A DNA stretch of 57,521 nt, from assembly GCA_014324045.1 (NCBI GenBank), contig JACOMY010000014.1, forward strand, positions 1 to 57,521, read 5' to 3'. The translations under genes and the position numbers were made by a program. The notes below the pieces were generated by a model that saw only the letters and a list, made by a program, of their open reading frames with translations, searched no databases and had not been told where the DNA came from. Positions within the stretch are counted from its first letter, which is position 1; every line of letters starts with the position of its first letter. The stretch is from Rhodospirillales bacterium (lineage in GTDB: Bacteria > Pseudomonadota > Alphaproteobacteria > Kiloniellales > JACOMY01). Shown piece by piece: positions 51,243-57,521 of this stretch.

Positions 51243-52634
51243 GTGAAGTACTTCCCGATTTTCATCGACGTTGCGCAGCGTGTCTGCCTTCTGGTGGGAG
51301 GCGACGAGGCTGCCGCCCGGAAGCTGCGGCTGCTGCTTAAGGCCGGTGCCAAGGTGCGCTTAGTTGCGAAGCAAGTCACCCCGGAGATTGCCGAGGCTAT
51401 TGCCGGTGGGTCGGTAGGATACGCCCAACGGGATTTCGTTCCTGCCGATTTAGCGAACGTTGCCTATATTGTGGTTAGCGACGACAGCCAAGCGGAAGCT
51501 GTAAGGGCTGCCTCGGCGCGCCTCGGCATTCCGCTAAATGTCGTCGATCGTCCCGATCTCTCCACCGCCATCACGCCCGGCATCGTCGACCGCAATCCTG
51601 TCATCGTCGCCATCGGCAGCAACGGCGGTGCGCCGGTCCTGGTACGGCGTCTGCGCGAGCGCATCGAGGCGGCGCTTCCTCCCGGGCTGGGCCGTCTCGC
51701 GGCCTTCGCCCAGCGCTTCCGCTTAGCCGTGGCCGCGACCCGCCCGCCAGGCGACGCGCGGCGCCGCTTCTGGGAGGGGTTCTTCGACGGGCCGGTCGCC
51801 GCTCAGGTGCTGGATGGCCGCGAGGACGAGGCCTGCGATGAGATGCTGCGGCTGGTCAATGCCGCCGAACAACCGGCTCCGGCCGGCTTGGTCTCCCTGG
51901 TGGGTGTCGGCCCCGGCGATCCCGATCTGCTGACCCTCAAGGCGCTGCGTGCCATGCAGGACGCCGATAGCGTACTTTACGATGCGCTGATCGGTCCGGA
52001 GATCCTGGACTACGTGCGCCGCGATGCCGAGCGCATCTGCGTCGGCAAACGCAAGGGTGCGCATTGCAAGAGCCAAAAGGAGATCCTGGAACTGTTGCGC
52101 GAACGGGCGGCCGCCGGCCGCCGGGTTGTGCGCTTGAAGGGCGGCGATCCCTTCCTCTTCGGCCGCGGTGGCGAGGAGTTGGTCTATCTGCGCCAACAGG
52201 GTATAGCGGCGGAGGTCGTCCCCGGTATCACCGCCGCCCTGGGCGCCGCAGCTGCCGCCGAGATCCCGCTGACCCACCGCGGCTTGGCGCAGGGCTGCAG
52301 CCTCTTGACCGGGCACGGCAAGGACGGAGAACCGGACTTGGATCCGGCACTGCTGGCGGGGCAGGGCACCCTGGCCATTTACATGGGCCTCTCGGTTGCC
52401 AAGCGCCTGGCAGAGCGGATCGTCGCCGCCGGCCGGCCGGCCGGGACCCCCGTTGCCGTCGTCGAGCGTGCCACCTGGAAGGATCAGCGCACGCTCTACG
52501 GGACGCTTGAAACTCTGGGCGATCTGGTGCGGCGCGAGGCTGTCATCGGGCCCGCCCTGCTGATCGTTGGCGATGTCGTCAGCCTGGGACGGGAGGCTGC
52601 GCCGCCTCGCTCCCTGTTGCAAGCGGCCGTTTGA
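51243..52634 (+). CDS. cysG: Siroheme synthase (trifunctional CysG)
   Basis: A 463-residue CysG that makes siroheme, the cofactor of the sulfite reductase two genes on. The N-terminal precorrin-2 dehydrogenase/ferrochelatase half (about 1-210) starts KYFPIFIDVAQRVCLLVGGD and has ITPGIVDRNPVIVAIGSNGG. The C-terminal uroporphyrinogen III methyltransferase half (about 215-455) has VSLVGVGPGDPDLLTLKALR, VVRLKGGDPFLFGRGGEE and EIPLTHRGLAQG. The start is a GTG at 51243. The glycine-rich loop reads VGGDEAAARK rather than the usual VGGG, a mild deviation. Confidence 0.96.
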   Translation: MKYFPIFIDVAQRVCLLVGGDEAAARKLRLLLKAGAKVRLVAKQVTPEIAEAIAGGSVGYAQRDFVPADLANVAYIVVSDDSQAEAVRAASARLGIPLNVVDRPDLSTAITPGIVDRNPVIVAIGSNGGAPVLVRRLRERIEAALPPGLGRLAAFAQRFRLAVAATRPPGDARRRFWEGFFDGPVAAQVLDGREDEACDEMLRLVNAAEQPAPAGLVSLVGVGPGDPDLLTLKALRAMQDADSVLYDALIGPEILDYVRRDAERICVGKRKGAHCKSQKEILELLRERAAAGRRVVRLKGGDPFLFGRGGEELVYLRQQGIAAEVVPGITAALGAAAAAEIPLTHRGLAQGCSLLTGHGKDGEPDLDPALLAGQGTLAIYMGLSVAKRLAERIVAAGRPAGTPVAVVERATWKDQRTLYGTLETLGDLVRREAVIGPALLIVGDVVSLGREAAPPRSLLQAAV

Positions 52635-52651
52635 GAGTGAGGTTTGAGAGA

Positions 52652-52957
52652 ATGCAAAGCCACGTCATGACAGCCAACGGCTTGGCAGACGGGGCAGTCG
52701 TCTACCTGCATGCTTCGGGCCGGTGGGTGCGCGACCTGCAGCAAGCCGTCGTCGCCGATACGGCCGAGGGCTGCGCCAAATTGGAGGCCCTGGCCGAAGA
52801 GGCGGTCCGCAAGCGGTTGGTGATCGGCCACTATCTCTTCGCCGTGAGCCTGAACGAGAGCGGGCCGCAGCCCATCGTCCAGCGTGAGCGCATTCGTGCA
52901 GCCGGGCCGACCGTCGGCACCGACTTGCCGGCCGGGCGCCAAGACGCGGAGGTCTAA
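52652..52957 (+). CDS. DUF2849 protein
   Basis: A small protein of 101 residues from the ATG at 52652 (MQSHVMTANGLADGAVVYLH); the ATG five codons on, or an upstream TTG, are alternatives. DUF2849 members are encoded next to cysI in Alphaproteobacteria and begin with a MTAN.L.DG.VVYL segment as here. Function is unknown; the constant context suggests a part in sulfite reduction. It lies 18 bases after cysG and 6 bases before cysI, so it is in the same operon. Confidence 0.85.
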   Translation: MQSHVMTANGLADGAVVYLHASGRWVRDLQQAVVADTAEGCAKLEALAEEAVRKRLVIGHYLFAVSLNESGPQPIVQRERIRAAGPTVGTDLPAGRQDAEV

Positions 52958-52962
52958 CCACA

Positions 52963-54621
52963 ATGTATCGCTACGACGAATTCGACTTTGCTTTCGTCAA
53001 GCAGCGTGTCGACGAGTTCAGAGAGCAGATCGAGCGCCGCCTCGCCGGGGAGTTGACCGAGGAGCAGTTCAAGCCGCTGCGGCTGATGAACGGTCTCTAT
53101 CTGCAGTTGCATGCCTACATGCTGCGTGTCGCCATTCCCTACGGCACGCTTTCCTCTTGCCAGATGCGGCGCCTGGCCTGGATTGCCCGGACCTACGACC
53201 GTGGTTACGGCCATTTCACCACACGCCAGAACATTCAGTACAACTGGCCGAGGCTGCAGGACGTACCGAAGATCTTGGAGGCGCTGGCCGAGGTCGGGAT
53301 GCACGCCATCCAGACCAGCGGCAACTGCATCCGCAACGTGACCTCCGATCCCTTTGCCGGGGTTGCCGCCGACGAGATCGAGGACCCGCGGGTCTATGCC
53401 GAGATCCTGCGTCAGTGGTCGACTCTGCACCCCGAATTTTCCTTCCTGCCGCGCAAGTTCAAGATCGCAATCACCGGGTCGCCGCACGATCGTGCCGCCA
53501 TCCGGGTGCACGACATCGGCCTCAGGATGCTGCGCGACGAATCCGGTGCGCCCGGCTTCGAGGTGGTGGTCGGCGGCGGTCAGGGCCGCACCCCGGTGAT
53601 CGGTGAGACGATCCGCAAGTTTCTGCCTAGCCAGCATTTGATCAGCTATCTGGAAGCCATCCTGCGGACCTATAACCTGCTGGGCCGGCGTGACAATCTT
53701 TACAAGTCGCGCATCAAGATCCTGGTTAAGCAGGTCGGTATCGAAGAATTCCGCCGCCAGGTTGAGCAGGAGTGGGAGGCGATCCGTGACGGCTGGCAGC
53801 TAGACCTGCCGGACGCCGAGGTGACGCGCATCGCCGACTACTTCGCACCGCCGCGCTACGAGCCTCAGGAGGCGATCGATCTCTCCTTCGCCACCGCCCA
53901 GCGCCAGGACCCGGCCTTCGCCCAGTGGGTGCGGTGCAACACCTTCGCGCATCGTCAAGCGGGCTATGCCATTGCGGTGATCTCGCTGAAGCCGGAAGGC
54001 GGCATCCCCGGCGATGCCACGGCCGGGCAGATGGAGCGGGTGGCGGATCTGGCAGATCGCTACGGCTTCGGGGAAATCCGCGTAACCCACGAGCAGAACC
54101 TGGTGCTGCCCGACCTGCGCAAGGCCGATCTCCCTGCCCTTTGGCAGGCTCTGGTCGAGGCCGATCTGGCGGTGCCGAACGTGGGGCTCATCACCGACAT
54201 GATTGCCTGCCCGGGCCTCGATTACTGTAACCTGGCCAACGCGCGCTCGATTCCCGTCGCGCAGCGAATCGGCCAGCGCTTTGCCGATCGCGCCCTAGCG
54301 GAAGAGCTAGGGCCGATTACGCTCAACATCTCCGGCTGCATCAATGCCTGCGGCCATCATCACGTCGCCAACATCGGTCTGCTCGGGGTCGATAAGAAGG
54401 GCAGGGAATTCTACCAGATCACTCTGGGGGGCCGTGCCGACGAAGAGGCTGCCATCGGCGACATCGTCGGCCCCGCCTTTTCCTACGACGAGGTGGTGGA
54501 TGCGGTGGAGAGCGTCGTTACCACCTACCGCGGCCAGCGGCAGCAGGGTGAAACCTTCCTGCAAACCTATCGGCGCGTTGGCATCAAGCCGTTCAAGGAG
54601 ACCCTCTATGGCACTGGTTAA
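52963..54621 (+). CDS. cysI: Assimilatory sulfite reductase hemoprotein (CysI/nitrite-sulfite reductase family)
   Basis: A 552-residue siroheme and [4Fe-4S] enzyme reducing sulfite to sulfide. The four cluster cysteines are Cys416 and Cys422 (CPGLDYC) and Cys459 and Cys463 (CINAC). The substrate-binding basic residues lie in the RTYDRGYGHFTTRQNIQYNW region (about 71-90) and in FKIAITGSPHDRA. The two-fold ferredoxin-reductase repeat arrangement is complete. Nitrite reductase is possible from the family alone, but the cysG, DUF2849, DUF934 and metZ neighbours point to sulfite. Its end overlaps the DUF934 gene by 14 bases. Confidence 0.94.
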   Translation: MYRYDEFDFAFVKQRVDEFREQIERRLAGELTEEQFKPLRLMNGLYLQLHAYMLRVAIPYGTLSSCQMRRLAWIARTYDRGYGHFTTRQNIQYNWPRLQDVPKILEALAEVGMHAIQTSGNCIRNVTSDPFAGVAADEIEDPRVYAEILRQWSTLHPEFSFLPRKFKIAITGSPHDRAAIRVHDIGLRMLRDESGAPGFEVVVGGGQGRTPVIGETIRKFLPSQHLISYLEAILRTYNLLGRRDNLYKSRIKILVKQVGIEEFRRQVEQEWEAIRDGWQLDLPDAEVTRIADYFAPPRYEPQEAIDLSFATAQRQDPAFAQWVRCNTFAHRQAGYAIAVISLKPEGGIPGDATAGQMERVADLADRYGFGEIRVTHEQNLVLPDLRKADLPALWQALVEADLAVPNVGLITDMIACPGLDYCNLANARSIPVAQRIGQRFADRALAEELGPITLNISGCINACGHHHVANIGLLGVDKKGREFYQITLGGRADEEAAIGDIVGPAFSYDEVVDAVESVVTTYRGQRQQGETFLQTYRRVGIKPFKETLYGTG

Positions 54622-55126
54622 GCATGGAAAGATCCAAGAAGACGCCTGGACCCGGATCGAAAACGACAGTCTTCCCCTCGGCCGTCCGCTCTTGTTGACC
54701 AAGGAAGAGTGGTGCTGCCTCGCCGCTACGCTCAGGCATTGGGAGCAGCCTTTGGGCTTGTTGCTCGAAGGCTCCGACTCTTTGGACGATCTGCGGCCGG
54801 TGCTGGATCGCTTTCGGTTGATCGCGCTCAACTTCCCGAAGTTCACCGACGGCCGGGCCTATTCGCAGGCGCGCCTGCTGCGCAAGCGCTACGGCTACAG
54901 CGGCGAGCTCAGGGCCGTCGGCAATATCTTGCAGGACCAGTTCCTGCAGATGCACCGCTGCGGTTTCGATTCCTACGAGGTGGCCGACGGCAAGGTTGCC
55001 GAGGTCTGGGCGGTGGCAATCCATCGTTATCGGGGTTTCTACCAATCCGCCGAGCGCGGCCAACGCCGCGAGGGGGCCGCCACGCTGCCGGTCGAACAGC
55101 CGGCGGCGGCGGCCTGGGCCTATTAG
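54608..55126 (+). CDS. DUF934 protein (sulfite reduction-associated)
   Basis: A 172-residue protein of DUF934. The ATG at 54608 overlaps the cysI end by 14 bases. The conserved central segment is LNFPKFTDGRAYSQARLLRK at about 78-97, followed by YGYSGELRAVGNILQDQFLQ and the MHRCGFDSYEV stretch. The family is found almost only beside cysI and cysH and probably assists sulfite reduction, perhaps in electron supply. The usual companion cysH is not present on either side. Confidence 0.9.
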   Translation: MALVKHGKIQEDAWTRIENDSLPLGRPLLLTKEEWCCLAATLRHWEQPLGLLLEGSDSLDDLRPVLDRFRLIALNFPKFTDGRAYSQARLLRKRYGYSGELRAVGNILQDQFLQMHRCGFDSYEVADGKVAEVWAVAIHRYRGFYQSAERGQRREGAATLPVEQPAAAAWAY

Positions 55127-55254
55127 GTGCCGAGGGGCGGGCCCGGAGCGGCGCAAGGCCTACCGCCTCTTGACCGGTCCTGGCGACGGCGGCCTTTTGC
55201 GCCCGCGTCCCGGCGGCCCTCGGCAAGGGCTCGGTGCTATGGGGTGTCCCGGCG

Positions 55255-55290
55255 ATTTCTCCCGATAATTTCTCCCGATAATTTCTCGAG
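55255..55290 (+). repeat. 13-bp tandem repeat before metZ
   Basis: ATTTCTCCCGATA occurs twice in a row (55255-55267, 55268-55280), followed by a third partial copy ATTTCTC. It lies in the 252-bp spacer between the DUF934 gene and metZ. It is probably a slippage repeat; a regulatory role is possible but not shown. Confidence 0.8.
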
Positions 55291-55378
55291 GCGCCCCGGG
55301 CGCGGTGGTGGCTCAGGCGATCGTGCTGCCGGACCAGCTGCCGCAGCGGCGACCTCGATCTTGAGCGGTGTGAAGACG

Positions 55379-56629
55379 ATGACTGACCATGTCGAGAGCG
55401 GCGCAGTCCTGGGGCAAGGCGCCCTCGGCCGTGCCACGCAGTTGGTTCGCGGCGGGCTGACCCGCAGCCCTTTCGCCGAGACCAGCGAGACGCTCTACCT
55501 TAACTCCGGTTTCGTGTTCGGCTCCGCAGTCGAGGCGGAAGCGGCGTTCAAGGGCGAGAGCGATCGCTATATCTACTCGCGCTACGGAAATCCGACGGTC
55601 GGCATGTTCGAGGAGCGTTTGGCCCTGCTGGAGGGCGCGGAGGCCTGCCGTGCCACGGCGACGGGCATGGCTGCGGTTTTCTCGGCGCTGGCCTGTCAGT
55701 TGCAGGCCGGCGACCGGCTGGTCGCCTCGCGGGAACTCTTCGGGTCCTGCCTGCACATTGTCACCAAGATCCTGCCGGCCTGGGGCGTGGAGACCGTCCT
55801 CGTACCGGGGGCTGACCCCGAGGCCTGGGCCGATGCGCTGTCGCAGCCGGCGCAGGCTGTCTTCCTGGAGTCCCCCTCCAACCCCATGCTTGAGGTCGTC
55901 GACATCGCCGCCGTCGCCGATCTTGCGCATCGGGCAGGGGCTCGGGTGGTGGTGGACAACGTCTTTGCCACGCCGCTCTACCAGAATCCCTTGGCCTTGG
56001 GCGCCGACATCGTCACTTACTCGGCGACCAAGCACATCGATGGGCAGGGGCGCTGCCTAGGCGGTGCGGTGCTGGCCTCCGCGGCCTTCATGCATGATCG
56101 CTTCATTCCCTTCTACCGCCATACCGGCCCCTCGCTCAGCCCCTTCAATGCGTGGGTGATGGTCAAGGCGCTGGAAACCCTGGAGCTTCGCGTCGAACGC
56201 CAGGCGGAGACCGCGGCGCGCTTGGCAGATTGGCTAGCCCTGCAGCCGCAGGTGCGGCAGGTACGCTATCCCGGCCGCGCCGATCATCCGCAACAGGATC
56301 TGGCAAAACGGCAGATGAAGGGCTTCGGTAGCCTGGTCAGCTTCGAAGTCGAAGGCGGTAAGGAAGCGGCCTTTTCCCTGCTCGACGCTTTGCAGGTGAT
56401 CGACATTTCGAACAACCTCGGCGACTCCAAGTCTCTAGCCTGCCATCCGGCGACCACCACCCATTCCAAGCTGACGCCGGGGGAACGCGCCGATGCCGGG
56501 ATCGGCGACGGCGTCGTACGTCTCTCGGTCGGCTTGGAGCGGCCCGAGGATCTGATCGCCGATCTGGAGCGGGCCTCGATGAGCTTGCCAAGGCCGATGG
56601 AACCGCCGCGCCGCGCCGCCGGCGCATAA
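55379..56629 (+). CDS. metZ: O-succinylhomoserine sulfhydrylase
   Basis: A protein of 416 residues of the Cys/Met metabolism PLP family. It joins sulfide to O-succinylhomoserine to give homocysteine, the direct sulfhydrylation route. The start at 55379 (MTDHVESGAVLGQG) is chosen by family length. The motifs are LVRGGLTRSPFAETSETLYL near the N-terminus (typical of MetZ), YSRYGNPTVGMFEERLALLE, and the PLP Lys218 in YSATKHIDGQGRCLGG. The end VRLSVGLERPEDLIADLERA is normal. It uses the sulfide produced by cysI upstream. No SAM-II riboswitch was recognised before it. Confidence 0.95.
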   Translation: MTDHVESGAVLGQGALGRATQLVRGGLTRSPFAETSETLYLNSGFVFGSAVEAEAAFKGESDRYIYSRYGNPTVGMFEERLALLEGAEACRATATGMAAVFSALACQLQAGDRLVASRELFGSCLHIVTKILPAWGVETVLVPGADPEAWADALSQPAQAVFLESPSNPMLEVVDIAAVADLAHRAGARVVVDNVFATPLYQNPLALGADIVTYSATKHIDGQGRCLGGAVLASAAFMHDRFIPFYRHTGPSLSPFNAWVMVKALETLELRVERQAETAARLADWLALQPQVRQVRYPGRADHPQQDLAKRQMKGFGSLVSFEVEGGKEAAFSLLDALQVIDISNNLGDSKSLACHPATTTHSKLTPGERADAGIGDGVVRLSVGLERPEDLIADLERASMSLPRPMEPPRRAAGA

Positions 56630-56865
56630 GGCCAAGCCGGTCCGAGGGCAGGATAGCCCGCAGCCTGTGCTTTAAGGCTTTTGCCGTCACCGCCGGCAGA
56701 GCCCAAAAGGGAGAAGGGCGCGGCTAAGCCCCCCTAGGGGGACCCGCCGACGCCCAGCTTCTTGGTTCCGATGACGCCGTGCCGCTTGGGAGGTCCCGGC
56801 GGTTCCGGCACGATCGCTGCTAGAACGCACCCCTGCCGTTACCGCCGCCACGGCTTAGATAGACC
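56630..56865. other. Intergenic region after metZ
   Basis: No gene. CCCCC-TAG-GGGGG at about 56730-56741 is a short GC hairpin without a T run and could be a weak stop for metZ transcription. Confidence 0.35.
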
Positions 56866-57180
56866 CTACTGGAGTCCAAATCCCCAGAACTCGTACAAAG
56901 AATTCCCTCTAGTGTGGGAATTGTCGTCCCAGCCCCGGTATTCCCGCTCCCGTCTCTGCTCCTCCCGGCGCTGCTCCTCATGGTGCTCCCGTATGGCATC
57001 GGCCAGGCCCTGAAAAGTGGCCTGAATAGAGGATAGAGAGTTGAATACGGGATGCCGGGATTCCGATTGCGCCTGTCCCGCCAAGCCTAGGGTCAGCAGG
57101 GCAGCTGCCGATAGCCCGATGCAGAACCTGGGTAAACTTACTTCTCTACTGGTAAACTTACTTGCTTTCCTGCCTCCCAC
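56866..57180 (-). CDS. Possible small exported protein
   Basis: A 104-residue frame from a GTG at 57180. After a basic start, residues about 17-40 (RFCIGLSAAALLTLGLAGQA then QSES) look like a signal peptide with cleavage after AQS or AQA. The mature part is strongly charged, with EHHEEQRREEQRREREYRGW, and ends in aromatic residues (YEFWGFGLQ). A shorter form could start at the in-frame GTG that gives VSLPRF. The region upstream has a 13-bp direct repeat that falls within the first codons. I recognise no family; it may be a real small periplasmic protein. Confidence 0.45.
   Translation of the reverse strand: MGGRKASKFTSREVSLPRFCIGLSAAALLTLGLAGQAQSESRHPVFNSLSSIQATFQGLADAIREHHEEQRREEQRREREYRGWDDNSHTRGNSLYEFWGFGLQ
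57131..57163. repeat. 13-bp direct repeat
   Basis: GGTAAACTTACTT occurs at 57131-57143 and 57151-57163, 20 bases apart. If the small exported protein starts at 57180 the repeat lies inside its first codons; if it starts further in, the repeat would be in its promoter. Confidence 0.8.
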
Positions 57181-57521
57181 CGGTTTTTGGACCGCAAGCC
57201 TTAGAGCCCGTATACTCTACAGACACTGTAACTTCAACTTATTCGGTTCCCATCAGGCTGTCAAACAGCAATTCCGCTCTTGCGTCAACCTGCCGCATAG
57301 CGGCCGCGGGCAGGGCCATGCGGCCTTCGGTGCAGATGTGACCCGCGGGGGCGCAGGGTTGGGCTGACCGCCGCCCCCGGCCCGCGGCAGCAAGATCGTG
57401 GCCAGGGACAGCTTTCCTACTGCGTAATTCGGCTTTCGGGAACCTTGGAGGACTGTGAAAGCCGCCGGCGTCCGTCGCCATCTGGGCGCCATTAGTTAGC
57501 CACTTCACAGCTTCTTGAATC
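57181..57521. other. End of window without a recognised gene
   Basis: A minus-strand frame of 89 codons at 57239-57508 (MKWLTNGAQMATDAGGF start, ending LFDSLMGTE) is open but unrecognised and has no clear ribosome-binding site. I see no RNA gene or complete mobile element here. Confidence 0.35.

Noticed and set aside
55127..55378. Search for a SAM-II riboswitch or a cysH remnant before metZ
   Set aside because: SAM-II is common before metZ in Alphaproteobacteria, but I could not fit its conserved core to this spacer, and no piece of PAPS reductase was recognisable.

Overview
The window is a GC-rich alphaproteobacterial chromosome segment. The ribosomal and RNA polymerase genes, the bamE/CBP3/DUF177/plsX/fabH/ihfA/merR gene order, a DksA with a degenerate zinc finger, and the cysG-DUF2849-cysI-DUF934 order all fit Alphaproteobacteria, most likely the Rhodospirillales and relatives. 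I cannot name a species.

Layout. 1-12800: the end of tuf, tRNA-Trp, secE, nusG, rplK, rplA, rplJ, rplL, rpoB and rpoC, with strong RNA hairpins between several genes and a terminator after rpoC. 12800-14840: a small membrane protein in mostly gene-free DNA that contains a decayed PIN-domain toxin. 14840-19544 (minus): a four-gene BMP-type nucleoside ABC transporter. 19550-22090 (plus): a run of damaged genes, namely a 3-hydroxyacyl-CoA dehydrogenase remnant, a DUF3253 gene cut by an amber codon, an enolase-superfamily dehydratase with a 3' frameshift, and an unidentified gene tail. 22088-25744 (minus): truA, fmt, def and rmuC. 26593-29412: a ferric-iron binding protein and its permease in convergent orientation, with a Fur-like dyad in front of the former. 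29542-35303 (plus): dksA, recA, a YjbR-family gene, der and a receptor-type class III adenylate cyclase. 36210-41609: bamE (minus), then the CBP3 chaperone, DUF177, rpmF, plsX, fabH, ihfA and a MerR regulator. 41752-45362 (minus): two LPS heptosyltransferases and an ArnT/PMT-type glycosyltransferase. 46297-50862 (minus): a SoeABC-type sulfite dehydrogenase. 51243-56629 (plus): siroheme synthase, DUF2849, sulfite reductase, DUF934 and O-succinylhomoserine sulfhydrylase. The end holds one possible small exported protein.

How the genes work together. The first 12.7 kb is the core transcription/translation block. The 36-41 kb block joins envelope assembly, bc1 complex assembly and fatty-acid/phospholipid initiation. 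The 46-56.6 kb block is a sulfite hub: a membrane-bound enzyme oxidising sulfite, divergent from genes that reduce sulfite to sulfide and fix it into homocysteine.

I found no convincing new multi-gene system. The most notable pattern is the number of broken genes and long gene-free stretches between intact housekeeping blocks, which suggests ongoing gene loss, or alternatively assembly indels. No CRISPR array, prophage or complete insertion sequence was seen.
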